Assembly (NCBI RefSeq): GCF_003367475.1
Contig: NZ_QRHA01000010.1
Coordinates: 58,133 to 122,132 of the forward strand
Source: Alteromonas aestuariivivens
Lineage (GTDB): Bacteria; Pseudomonadota; Gammaproteobacteria; Enterobacterales; Alteromonadaceae
Length of the DNA: 64,000 bases
Direction: 5' to 3'
Shown here piece after piece: positions 8,976 through 17,500 of this stretch. How positions within the stretch are numbered: position 1 is the first letter of the stretch; every line of letters begins with the position of its first letter. The notes under the pieces were generated by a model, which saw only the letters and a program-made list of their open reading frames with translations, ran no database searches and was not told where the DNA came from. Both the position numbers and the translations under genes were made by a program.

Positions 8976-9265
8976 TTACCTTAAAAAAGCGAGCAGTATC
9001 TGGTCAGATCCGTTCTGGATGATGTAGCATAAATTTAGATACAAGTACTGCCAAAGCGTGCTTGAAGGGTTTGGAAAGCCTGCAAAAAGCCTGACGCTGA
9101 TTAGGGCGGTAATCCCGGGCCTGCTGCCCTTTGGGTTCACTCTGAGTGCTTCCATAGCTGCGTTATTCGCCATTTACTTAGCTGACTAAGCTTCATGGCT
9201 CTCGTCTTGCTCTGAAACCACTCAGAGAGAAAAAATTTTAAACAACAAAGATCAACAGGCCCTAG
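8976..9265. mobile_element. MITE-like foldback remnant
   Basis: This gene-free stretch is rich in nested inverted repeats: CTCTGAGTG near 9131 is answered by CACTCAGAG near 9220, CTTAGCTGACTAAG (9176-9189) is palindromic, and CTCTGA/TCAGAG flank a short loop near 9210-9228. At its right edge is the 19-base motif AAAGATCAACAGGCCCTAG (9247-9265), which recurs at 30994-31012. A 65-codon open frame on the minus strand has no ribosome-binding site and looks incidental. The combination resembles a miniature inverted-repeat element or IS end, truncated on the left because I find no matching terminal repeat there. Family assignment is not possible by eye. Confidence 0.45.
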
Positions 9266-9546
9266 CGTTGCGGTAATTTTTTGTGCGTTAGTGCAGTCGA
9301 TTCCACGTTTCTGAGCAATTGCTGTGTAACCGGGTTTTCATGTAAGGAGGTTGCAGGGTTATGAGTGACACGAAACAGGTTTAGCGAGCCCTGATCTGTG
9401 CGCAGTTTTTTTTGAATATTGGCATGGGTGGATGAGGATGAAGACACAGTTCCGTGAGTATTGTCGGACCGATTGGCGAACGCAGAACATGAAGCGAAAG
9501 ACAACGCCAGCATAGTTGTACATACAGTGATTTTTACTATCGCCAT
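9262..9546 (-). CDS. Small exported protein of unknown function, C-terminus probably interrupted
   Basis: Encodes 94 residues starting MAIVKITVCTTMLALSFASCSAFA, a clear signal peptide (cleavage near residue 24); no lipobox is evident. The mature part is Ser/Thr/Asn-rich with no domain I recognise. The TAG stop is supplied by the CTAG at the edge of the repeated 19-base motif, exactly as in the napC gene near 31009, so the original 3' end may have been cut off by element insertion. No functional claim is made. Confidence 0.5.
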   Translation of the reverse strand: MAIVKITVCTTMLALSFASCSAFANRSDNTHGTVSSSSSTHANIQKKLRTDQGSLNLFRVTHNPATSLHENPVTQQLLRNVESTALTHKKLPQR

Positions 9547-9884
9547 ACCAAATACCCCGAAGACATCGGAGGCAGTGAAATCACTGCCCCGTCAGCCGGA
9601 TTTGTGTTTGTTCATCTTCATTAAACGGGCATTCCGTGCTGAACGGAAGATCGGCATGTATACATGGGTATTTTTTTCAATACTTTTCAAGTTCGTGGTG
9701 GCGATTAGTGCTGGAGTAAAGGTTGCTCCGCTGTGTGAATACCACAATGCAATGGATGAGTAACAGCTTGCAGCGTGGCAGGCTTAAAAATGAAACCAGA
9801 GAGTGTACTGGCAGTTGCCGGGAAATTGATTGGCTACTGAAAAATATGCTGGAAGTTAACGGGCGGGGGGAATTCTGTTCACGG
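9547..9884. other. Intergenic region, no supported gene
   Basis: About 340 bases with short open frames on both strands, none with a convincing ribosome-binding site, signal peptide or recognisable motif. The left part presumably holds the promoter of the gene at 9262-9546, but I cannot single out hexamers. Confidence 0.5.
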
Positions 9885-9914
9885 AAAAAGGATGGCGCCT
9901 GTAAAACAGGCGCC
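9885..9914 (-). terminator. Rho-independent terminator of the first DUF3718-like gene
   Basis: Perfect 9-bp stem GGCGCCTGT (9894-9902) and ACAGGCGCC (9906-9914) with a 3-base loop, followed on the minus strand by ATCCTTTTTCC. It lies 60 bases downstream of the minus-strand gene ending at 9974. Confidence 0.8.
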
Positions 9915-9973
9915 GGAGGCGTGGGATAACCCACTACCATGTTGAAATCATCAGCATGGTGCTTTAACTGTTA

Positions 9974-10369
9974 TTAGATCCGCTCAACCAAAGCCTGGGC
10001 AACCGGATTGCTTTGCAGTCCGTTCTCGGCGATCCAGGCTTGCAGGGTCTTACCGTCCTGCTCCGGCTCGTTCAGTTGTGCCTTTGGCATTTTTTTGACC
10101 AGCAGAGTGCCAGCTTCAACGGCATTGCTCAGCATGGCGGTACGGATCAGGCTGTTACCGTCGCAACTGATACCTGTGTAGTAATCTTGCAGTTTAAGGT
10201 GATAATCGTCCTGAACCGCTTTCATTTTTTTGCGCAGTTCGCCTTTGTCATCGGCCTGAACGATGGTGCAGATGTTTGCAAGTGTATCTTCAATAGCTGC
10301 CTGGGCATTGGTGCACATGCCAAGGGTTACCAGGGAGCACAGAGCAGCAGTTTTAACGATTTTCAACAT
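9974..10369 (-). CDS. DUF3718-like exported protein, copy 1
   Basis: Encodes 131 residues from the ATG at 10369, chosen because AGAGAGAA precedes it and a clean signal peptide follows (MLKIVKTAALCSLVTLGMCTNAQA). Longer frames start without a ribosome-binding site. The mature part contains NICTIVQADDKGELRKKM and a GISCDGNSLIRTA core with two conserved Cys, the pattern I associate with DUF3718 proteins of Alteromonadales and Shewanella, likely periplasmic and of unknown function. It is strongly similar to the gene at 10585-10980 (both share the ICTIVQADDKGELRKKM core) and forms a tandem pair. Upstream are two direct repeats GTTATACA (10451 and 10471). Confidence 0.75.
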   Translation of the reverse strand: MLKIVKTAALCSLVTLGMCTNAQAAIEDTLANICTIVQADDKGELRKKMKAVQDDYHLKLQDYYTGISCDGNSLIRTAMLSNAVEAGTLLVKKMPKAQLNEPEQDGKTLQAWIAENGLQSNPVAQALVERI

Positions 10370-10450
10370 GATAAAATTCTCTCTAAAACCACCCACTGTG
10401 GTTCGCCTGCGCAATTAAACCTCAATTCCGGGATTTGGGCACCTGAGGGT

Positions 10451-10478
10451 GTTATACATAGGTATTAATAGTTATACA
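10451..10478. promoter_or_regulatory. GTTATACA direct repeats upstream of DUF3718-like copy 1
   Basis: GTTATACA occurs at 10451-10458 and again at 10471-10478, a 20-base (two helical turns) spacing, about 85-110 bases upstream of the start at 10369. This could be a regulator-binding site; no family is identified. Confidence 0.3.
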
Positions 10479-10499
10479 GAATTATTGGGCAAGAAGGGC

Positions 10500-10521
10500 G
10501 TGGCTCCCGGAAGGGAGCCAC
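10500..10521 (-). terminator. Hairpin downstream of DUF3718-like copy 2
   Basis: Perfect 9-bp stem GTGGCTCCC/GGGAGCCAC around a 4-base loop lies downstream of the minus-strand gene that ends at 10585. The flanking T-run is weak, so it may be a terminator or an RNA-stabilising hairpin. The equivalent position behind copy 1 also has a strong hairpin. Confidence 0.5.
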
Positions 10522-10584
10522 TAGGGGCGGAGAATGTCTCCGCTACCATGTTGAAACTTGCTACATGGCATTTAAAACAGGAGC

Positions 10585-10980
10585 TTAGATTCGGTCTTTT
10601 AATTCAATGGCAATGGCGTTGTCCTGATAGCCTTTTTCGTCAATCCAGGCTTGCAGAGTTTTGCCGTCAGCTTCCGGATCCTGAAGTTTGCTGCTGGGCA
10701 TTTTTTTTACCAGCAGGGTGCCAACTTCAACGGAATTGCTTTCAATCGCAGTTCGGATCAGACTGTTTCCATTACAGGAAATCCCGGAATAATAATCGTG
10801 CAGCTTCAGGCTGTAGTCCGATTCCACCCGACGCATTTTTTTTCTTAGTTCGCCTTTGTCATCAGCCTGGACAATGGTGCAGATATTGGCCAGGTCATCT
10901 TCAACGCCGGCGTTGGCAAAACCTGCAGACATTAAAGTCATGGCAGAGGTAACAAGTGACAATTTAACTACTTTCAACAT
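10585..10980 (-). CDS. DUF3718-like exported protein, copy 2
   Basis: Encodes 131 residues from the ATG at 10980, preceded by AAAAGGA at good spacing, with signal peptide MLKVVKLSLVTSAMTLMSAGFANA. The mature protein is a close paralogue of the product of 9974-10369, with the same length and the same ICTIVQADDKGELRKKM and GISCNGNSLIRTA segments and conserved Cys pair; divergence is concentrated in the signal peptide and the last 25 residues. Even the DNA just after each stop is partly conserved (CTACCATGTTGAAA in both), so duplication included the 3' untranslated part. The function is unknown. Confidence 0.75.
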   Translation of the reverse strand: MLKVVKLSLVTSAMTLMSAGFANAGVEDDLANICTIVQADDKGELRKKMRRVESDYSLKLHDYYSGISCNGNSLIRTAIESNSVEVGTLLVKKMPSSKLQDPEADGKTLQAWIDEKGYQDNAIAIELKDRI

Positions 10981-11414
10981 GGTTAAAGTCCTTTTGATTA
11001 AAAATAGGAGGTTATTTTTTGTTCGCTTACAATTTAAATACAAATGAATTGAGGCGAAAAGATGTAGGTACATACATTGGTATTTGATTTAATACCAATT
11101 TTGAGTTTTTGATGCAAAATGTTGTTTTGAAACACATGATTAAGGCATTGAGAAGAAAAAATTCCCGCAAACTGATTTTTGCCTAATTGGCTTAAATTTG
11201 CTGGCTTTGAGCGTTTTAGCCATTTGGATGAAGCTCTCTACGGACGGTGAAATGTATTGAGCTGATGCCAATTTATCTCATCAATCAAACCCGGGAATTA
11301 CAACTGAGCCGGGTTTAATCCAGTTACTCAGACCGTATTAAAATAACGCGCAACCCTGAGTGCTTGTTTTCTCATTTATTGGTGAGCCGTGTCATTGTCT
11401 GTACTAACGTGCCA
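10981..11414. other. Intergenic region with a perfect inverted repeat
   Basis: A/T-rich non-coding stretch. The clearest element is TTGGTATT (11077-11084), six bases, AATACCAA (11091-11098), about 100 bases upstream of the DUF3718 copy 2 start: a possible operator or weak terminator. I see nothing else I can name. Confidence 0.4.
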
Positions 11415-11567
11415 TTAAGAGAAGTACTCGATGAGCTGAATACTAAAAGGTATCTCATAGGTGGAAAGTTCGCAGTACTTAGCACGATGATCGACGCTGA
11501 CGTGCCCTAAACGCAGGAATGTTTCCATATCCAGGCCAGCCTGGATAGCGGGATGCAGGTTACTGAT
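11415..11567 (-). pseudogene. Fragment of a decayed gene of unknown family
   Basis: On the minus strand 50 codons stay open and read as protein-like sequence (ISNLHPAIQAGLDMETF, then LRLGHVSVDHRAKYCEL) before a TAA at 11415-11417. There is no credible start or ribosome-binding site and an in-frame TGA lies immediately upstream. The LGHVS stretch faintly recalls the C-terminal part of tyrosine recombinases, but the essential downstream Tyr context is not convincing. I call it a remnant with no function assigned. Confidence 0.3.
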
Positions 11568-11744
11568 TCAGTAACAGCATTGATCTGTTTACAAATGGCA
11601 GGCGTTTTTAATTTGATAACGTAATCACCCGGCTGGGCGGATTACAGAACAATGCCTATACTACAAACGCAGCGGAACCAGCGAAGGCGACAGGCGTCTG
11701 ACTCCAGTAGGAGCTTGATTTGGTTACGCACAGAGGAAAGGCGC

Positions 11745-12053
11745 ATGGCAACCAAATACAACCAGGCTGACATTGAGCAGGCTTTGGCATCCCTAAACCA
11801 TGGGCTGTACGAGCATTTGCACTGGCGGCAGGAAGACAATGCCATCGTGAAGACGTTCAAGTTTAAATCGTTTGTCCGTGCTTTCGGTTGGATGAGCCAG
11901 ATTGCTATTTGGGCAGAAAAGCTCAATCATCACCCTGAGTGGTTGAATGTGTACAATAAAGTTGAGGTGAGACTGACTACCCACGATGCAGGGGGATTAA
12001 GCGAACTGGACTTTAAACTGGCCGAAAAAATGGAATTGTTCGCCGGCAGCTGA
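11745..12053 (+). CDS. phhB: Pterin-4a-carbinolamine dehydratase
   Basis: Small enzyme of 102 residues that dehydrates 4a-hydroxytetrahydropterin, recycling the pterin cofactor of phenylalanine hydroxylase; some relatives act in folate-linked or regulatory roles. The family signature is visible as [31 protein letters not shown], with the catalytic His-His and Trp-containing [21 protein letters not shown] region. The start at 11745 is preceded by AGAGGAAAG. The usual partner phhA is not in the window. I judge the family certain and the physiological role inferred. Confidence 0.93.
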   Translation: MATKYNQADIEQALASLNHGLYEHLHWRQEDNAIVKTFKFKSFVRAFGWMSQIAIWAEKLNHHPEWLNVYNKVEVRLTTHDAGGLSELDFKLAEKMELFAGS

Positions 12054-12228
12054 GCAAATTAGGGCATAAACGAAGAAAAAATGTACACTTTGCTGGTAAA
12101 TCAGGCAGTTGGAAAGAAAATTGAAAAATTAATGAAATGAGCCCTTGCTAAGGCCATTTCTCTATGTATAATACGCACCACTTGAGCGGAACAGGTCAAC
12201 ACAGACCAGCCCTCAACAACAGTTCAGA

Positions 12229-12305
<77 letters not shown>

Positions 12306-12311
12306 AAAAAG

Positions 12312-12342
12312 AAAAAGCCCCTGAGAAATCAGGGGCTTTTTT
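12312..12342 (+). terminator. Terminator of the initiator tRNA gene
   Basis: Stem AAAAAGCCCCTGA / TCAGGGGCTTTTTT with a 3-base loop, directly behind the tRNA. Confidence 0.92.
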
Positions 12343-12536
12343 CGTTTCTGCGGCATTGGTTCTTTCGCCATTTACTTTTTGTGAGTGCGTGATGGAAACA
12401 GTTACACCGAATTTTTTATGCAGTGCGCAGGTTCAGAGGCGTGATGACACACCGTTCCAAAGGAACGACGGGCTAAGATTTTTATATTACCTTGAATCGA
12501 AAAATCATCATGGTGAAGGCTTCTTTGGAATAAAAA

Positions 12537-12586
12537 CTGTCATAAAACCGTAATAAAATTGACATGGCTGAAAAAAAGCGTATTTT
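12537..12586 (+). promoter_or_regulatory. Pho-box-like repeats and promoter for the 46-residue protein
   Basis: Three units in 11-base phase, CTGTCAT (12537), CCGTAAT (12548) and TTGACAT (12559), each separated by AAAA, match the tandem PhoB-binding consensus; the first 19 bases are close to the ideal box. TTGACA (12559-12564) plus TATTTT (12581-12586) with a 16-base spacer makes a usable sigma-70 promoter. The binding protein is inferred. Confidence 0.6.
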
Positions 12587-12620
12587 AATAAGGGCCGAAA
12601 AACTAAAAAAGGAGGCTGTT

Positions 12621-12761
12621 ATGGTCAAGGCAATAAGCAAATTCTTCAAGCGACAGCATCCTTATACCGTCGCGTTTTACATAGGTAGAAAAAATACCCA
12701 GCGGATCTTAGATTGTAAGATCCAGAAAAAATCAAAACTGCTGGCGAGTAAAGAGGACTGA
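12621..12761 (+). CDS. Small basic protein, possibly phosphate-regulated
   Basis: Encodes 46 residues starting MVKAISKFFKRQHPYTVAF, with a near-perfect AAAAAAGGAGG ribosome-binding site seven bases before the ATG. The protein is strongly basic (many Lys and Arg), with no signal peptide or membrane segment and no domain I recognise. It has its own promoter with Pho-box-like repeats and a strong terminator behind it, so it is expressed as a single-gene unit. The frame continues upstream to 12564, but that part lacks a ribosome-binding site. The gene call is well supported; the function is unknown. Confidence 0.6.
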   Translation: MVKAISKFFKRQHPYTVAFYIGRKNTQRILDCKIQKKSKLLASKED

Positions 12762-12773
12762 TCGTTCAGATCA

Positions 12774-12807
12774 TAAAAAAGGCCCCATCATTCGATGGGG
12801 CCTTTTT
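12774..12807. terminator. Bidirectional terminator between convergent genes
   Basis: Stem AAAAAGGCCCCATC / GATGGGGCCTTTTT around ATTC, with A-run and T-run on both sides. It serves the 46-residue gene on plus and the porin gene on minus. Confidence 0.93.
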
Positions 12808-12830
12808 GATCGTGGTGTGAAATGTGTCGC

Positions 12831-14042
12831 TTAGAACGACACATCCCACTGAACACGGAACTGCCATCTGTCCGGAGACGATAATTCACCCACCTGTTCA
12901 ATATCGAAACGGGTAATATCCGTAGTGACTTTGTTGTTGTGCCCGTTAAAGAACCAGTTCAGGGCCAAAGATTGCTCTGAATGGCTGGTATCACTCTCAG
13001 TTGCACTGCTCTCATCAAAGGACGCATAACGAAATGCGGCTTCCAGTGGGGCAGGCCACCAGTCAAACATCTGGTTAAAGAAGTACCCAGCCTGAACGTA
13101 GTAGCCATCCAGATCGGTTTCTTCATTATTGTTCAGGCGGTCAGTTACGGTTTTCTCGTGATACTCTGACTGCCAACTGAAACCCTTGTACATAAACGCG
13201 GTTTCAATCAGATACTGCTCAATGTCGTACTGGCTGTCTTCGCCGCCATCAAAGAATGGCAACTGACCACCGCCGGAAGACGAGAATCGGGTATAGGCGC
13301 TGCGATTGGTTGAACCTGCCACGGCAATGCTGCCTAGCGGCTTGTCGCGCAATTTCAGATCACTGGCTTTAAAGCCCATCTCTTCACCAAATACGTTCCA
13401 TTGCAAACGGCCATAATACAGTGCATTTCGATCATCATTCTGGTTGCTGCCACGGCCGGTACCGGTACCAATACCCAGCCAGTAGTTCACATCAAGTGGG
13501 CTACCTGCATTCAGGCGGCCGTAAATTGCGGCACCCTGCTGGCGGTCAATGGTAAATACACGGTTGATGATCGAACGGTCCAGCATTTGCTGGCCGCCGC
13601 TGCTGATGCTTCGCTCGCGGGAGTATTCAAACTTCCACTGGCCAGCCTTGAACTTGAGCGCGTCATATTTTTCAATCATCACGCGGTAGTCAAGCAGATA
13701 GCCTTGTTGCAGTTCATACTCTAAATAGTATTTCAGCCAGGGCTGGTAGGCGTGGCCACCAATTTTGAGGCGGGCGCGGTTAATACCAAACTCATCCCCG
13801 TATACTTGCTCGTAATCCTGGATGGTGACTGGCTGGCTATCGTTGGTATTCGAGTAGCGTAACTGCAGACGGCCACGAATTTGCATTTGGAAGCGGTCAT
13901 CAGCCGTGGTGAACTCAAAGCCTTTGCTTCCGTATGTAACGTCTACTTCAGGAAGTGCCTGTTGCTCCGCTGCTACTGGTAATACTGAAAAAGTAAATAG
14001 CCCGCCCGCTAACCATCTGCGGGAAAGTTTGTTTAGTGCCAC
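12831..14042 (-). CDS. OprP/OprO-type phosphate-selective porin
   Basis: Outer-membrane porin of 403 residues. I start it at the GTG at 14042 (AAGAAGG ribosome-binding site) because this gives a proper signal peptide (ALNKLSRRWLAGGLFTFSVLPVAA); the frame is open up to 14171 but that part overlaps the promoter. The mature protein has FQMQIRGRLQLRYSN, FGINRARLKIGGHAYQPWLKYYLEYEL and FKAGQWKFEYSRER, the pattern of porin O/P (PF07396), and ends in aromatic WDVSF as expected for a barrel. The family carries phosphate or polyphosphate, though some members are general anion porins. Phased Pho-box-like repeats upstream fit phosphate control. Confidence 0.88.
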   Translation of the reverse strand: MALNKLSRRWLAGGLFTFSVLPVAAEQQALPEVDVTYGSKGFEFTTADDRFQMQIRGRLQLRYSNTNDSQPVTIQDYEQVYGDEFGINRARLKIGGHAYQPWLKYYLEYELQQGYLLDYRVMIEKYDALKFKAGQWKFEYSRERSISSGGQQMLDRSIINRVFTIDRQQGAAIYGRLNAGSPLDVNYWLGIGTGTGRGSNQNDDRNALYYGRLQWNVFGEEMGFKASDLKLRDKPLGSIAVAGSTNRSAYTRFSSSGGGQLPFFDGGEDSQYDIEQYLIETAFMYKGFSWQSEYHEKTVTDRLNNNEETDLDGYYVQAGYFFNQMFDWWPAPLEAAFRYASFDESSATESDTSHSEQSLALNWFFNGHNNKVTTDITRFDIEQVGELSSPDRWQFRVQWDVSF

Positions 14043-14100
14043 AATAAAGCCCTTCTTGGTCGATTTATTCGCGGGGCGAAGTTTAGCGCCTGGAATCTGA

Positions 14101-14144
14101 AGGTCAATAAAAGTGCAATAAAAGTGTCGCAAAAATGCAATAAA
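14101..14144 (-). promoter_or_regulatory. Four phased 11-bp repeats upstream of the porin gene
   Basis: AGGTCAATAAA, AGTGCAATAAA, AGTGTCGCAAA and AATGCAATAAA follow one another without gap, exactly one helical turn each. The units match the PhoB repeat CTGTCATAAA at about 7 of 10 positions, best when read on the plus strand although the porin is on minus. On the minus strand TTGACC (14102-14107) and TAAACT 16 bases on form a likely promoter, so the repeats occupy the -35 region and upstream. PhoB binding is inferred. Confidence 0.6.
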
Positions 14145-14561
14145 TATTTTTCTATGAGTTTTTTTTGTCAATTTAAGATGGGTTTATCCTAATGTTGTTG
14201 TGATTGGGTGACAAAATGTGTGACGTGGTCGTGTGGTGCTGTCGATAAGTTGCCTGAAAGTGGCCCAGCGTCGCTGAATTGGGTGAAATTGAACCGACCA
14301 TTTGCGGTAAACGGTAATAAAAAAGCGCTGTTTTTATTGGAACGGAGGTAATCCCGGAACGCGGTCTACACGTAACTACCTTTGTTATGCTGATTCCAGG
14401 CGTCTGGAAAATTGAATTTCCATCCTGATCATGGTCAGTTTATACTCATTTTCGAATGATGGGAGGCGGTGCAGATAGTGCGGGCACATAACGCCTTTCC
14501 CACTGTTTGGTAGTCGGCGTTTCGCCAATCTTGCTGTGCAGTTAACAGGTAGTTTGTAGTT
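14145..14561. other. Intergenic region before the MHYT kinase
   Basis: About 415 bases without a supported gene between the divergent porin and kinase genes. It should carry the kinase promoter, but I could not pick clear hexamers or a terminator. Confidence 0.4.
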
Positions 14562-17500
14562 ATGTTTGATTGGCTTTCTCGTGTCTTCACGGCTTCTGAC
14601 GACGTCATGTTATTAGAAGGGCGTTATGAGTTCTGGTTGGTTGGGCTTTCTGTTGCCATTTCAGTTTTTGCTTCCTTTATGGCATTTAAAGTCGCCGGCC
14701 AGGCTTCCGCTACCCGCAACAAGGGGTTTCGTCAGGTTCTTCTGGCGGTTGGAAGCCTTGCGTTGGGCGGTGGCATCTGGGCCATGCATTTTGTTGGCAT
14801 GCTCGCTTTCGAATTATGCACAACGGTCGAGTATGGTCTGAATACCACCATAGTTTCCGTACTGCCGGGCGTGCTGGCAGCCTGGTTTGCTTTGCAGAGC
14901 CTGTCCCGTTCACGTATTAGTTTCAAACAGATTGTACTTGGTGGGCTGCTGGTTGGTTCCGGTATCGGATTGATGCACTACACCGGCATGTCGGCAATGC
15001 GTATGTCTGCCGTGCTCCGATACGATCTTGCAACTTTTATACTGTCGCTGATTGTGGCGGTGGTGTTGGCCATGTTGTCCCTGTGGATCCGCTACGGTCT
15101 GGCGCGACTCTCATCTATCAACCTCAAACCCGGTCCGTGCACCCTTCTGGCCAGTGTTGTCATGGGAATGGCTATTTCCGCCATGCATTATATTGGTATG
15201 AGTGCCGCACGCATTGTGCGTCCGCCGGAATTGACACTCAGTGAACAGCCATTTCAGCTCTCCCTTTACCTGGCTGCAGGGGTAACCTTTTTTACTGTAA
15301 CCATGATTGCCCTAGTGCTTGGGATCAGTCTGCTGATCCGGTACAGGGAAATCTCACAGAGCGCCTTTGAGGCTCATCACAAGCAATCCGCAATCATGGA
15401 TACCGCTATTGACGGCGTTCTAACGGTAGACGGTAACGGCATCGTCATCAGTATGAACAAAACGGTTAGTGAGATGCTGGGGTGGACGCAGTCTGAGCTG
15501 GTTGGTCATTCGGTACATAAAATCGTACCTGAAGCGCAACGAAGCAAGTACAACGAAGACTTTTTTGAACAGCGTTCTACGCCGGTTGGTGAGCAGATTG
15601 TTGGTACCAGCCGGGATGTGGAAGTGCTGAAGAAAACGGGTGAGGCAATACCGGCCCGGGTCGGTATCGGGCACACCCAATTGGGCAGACAGCATTATTT
15701 TGTTGTGTTTATTTCGGATATTCGCGAGCGGCTTGAGATGGAAAATGCGCTTCGCGAAAATGAAGCCAAGTTTCGTTCTTTTATTAGCAATATTCCCGGA
15801 ATTGCTTACCGCTGTCTTAACAGGCCCGGTTGGCCGATGGTATTTATTAATGATGCGGTGGAGCAAATCACCGGCTATCCGGCCAAGGATTTTCTGCTGC
15901 CAAACCCGGTAAGGAGTTTTGAACAGCTTTACCATCCTGATGACCTAGCCAACATAGAGCAAGGTTTGCAGCAGCCTGGAACATTCACTTTTGAGTATCG
16001 CATCATTACTAAAGACGGCGGACTCAGGTGGTTGCGCGAGTATGGTACTTATGTCAGGGATGACAGCGGCAACATCCAGTATCTTGACGGTTTCATTATG
16101 GACATTACAGAGCGGCGCCAGATGGAAGAGCAATTGCTGGCCGCCAAGGAAGAGGCCGAGATGGCCGTTGCTGCGCGCACAGCGTTTCTGGCGAACATGA
16201 GTCATGAGATCCGCACACCGATGAACGCCATCATCGGTTTCAGTGATTTGCTAATCGATCAAAATATGCCTGAAGATCAGAGCCGGCATATTGGGACCAT
16301 CAATCGTGCGGCCCGTTCTTTGCTGCATCTGCTCAACGATATTCTGGACAGCGCCAAACTTGACAAAGGCAAACTCGAACTTGCTTACCAGGATTTTACC
16401 CTTTCCGATGAGGTGGACATGGTGGTCTCTACCCTGTCGCTGGAAGCAAAGAAAAAGGGCCTGGAACTCGAAGTGAACCTGTCTCCCGGGTTGTCTGCCG
16501 GTTATCACGGTGCGCCGGAGCGGATTCGTCAGGTACTGGTAAACCTGCTTGGTAACGCAATTAAGTTTACTGAGCAAGGTAATATTCGACTTAACATAGA
16601 GCCACACAATCCGTCAGGTGTGCGGTTTTCGATTTTCGATACCGGTATTGGAATGACGCCTGACCAACTGGATAGGGTGTTTGAACCCTTTTCCCAGGCC
16701 GATGTTTCAATGAGCCGAAAATACGGCGGAACCGGATTAGGCACGACCATCAGCAAACAGCTGGTTGAATTAATGGGCGGAGAGATTGAAGCCGCCAGCG
16801 AGCCGGGAAAAGGTTCATGTTTTGCATTTACATTGCCACTGGTGCCGGCGCAGGTCCTCGGCCCCGAAGCTGATGGGGGACAAGAAACGCTGCAAGCATT
16901 GTCAATTCTTGTGGTTGACGACATCGCCCAGAATGTTGACCTTCTAACCTCGTGGCTTGGCCGCAAAGGGCACTGCGTAAAAACGGCTTCAAATGGTGAG
17001 GAAGCGTTGGAAGCAATGGCAACGTATGAGCTGGATATAGTGCTAATGGACTTGCAAATGCCGGTCATGGACGGGCTAACGGCAGCCCGACTTCGGCGTG
17101 CGTTTGAGCGGGCACACGGTTTGCCAAACCTGCCGATAATGGCCCTCACCGCCAGTGTGCTTACTGAAGACCGGCAGGCCGCGCAGGGCGCGGGTATGCA
17201 GGGTTTTGCAAACAAACCCATCGATTTTGTTCTGCTGCAGAGAGAAATCGCCAGAATTCTCGGTCTGGTTGCCCCAGAGGAGCCGAAAGCTGCAATTGAA
17301 GGTGCTTCTGTCGGAATGGGGGTCGACTGGCAACAGGGAGCTGTGTTGTGGGGGAGCACAGAAGCACACCGGGCAGAACTGGACCGTTTTATCCTTACTG
17401 TTCAAAATCCCCTCGATGAGTTGAAACTCGCAGTTGAAGCCGACAATATCAGCCAGTTCTGCCGTGTTTGTCACAGCCTTAAGGGGGTGGCGGGTAATTT

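Noticed and set aside
8976..9173. 65-codon minus-strand frame starting MANNAAMEALRV
   Set aside because: It lies in foldback DNA and has no ribosome-binding site; more likely a by-product of the repeat element than a gene.
9677..9940. 87-codon minus-strand frame between the orphan gene and the DUF3718-like pair
   Set aside because: It runs through the terminator hairpin at 9885-9914 and has no start signal.
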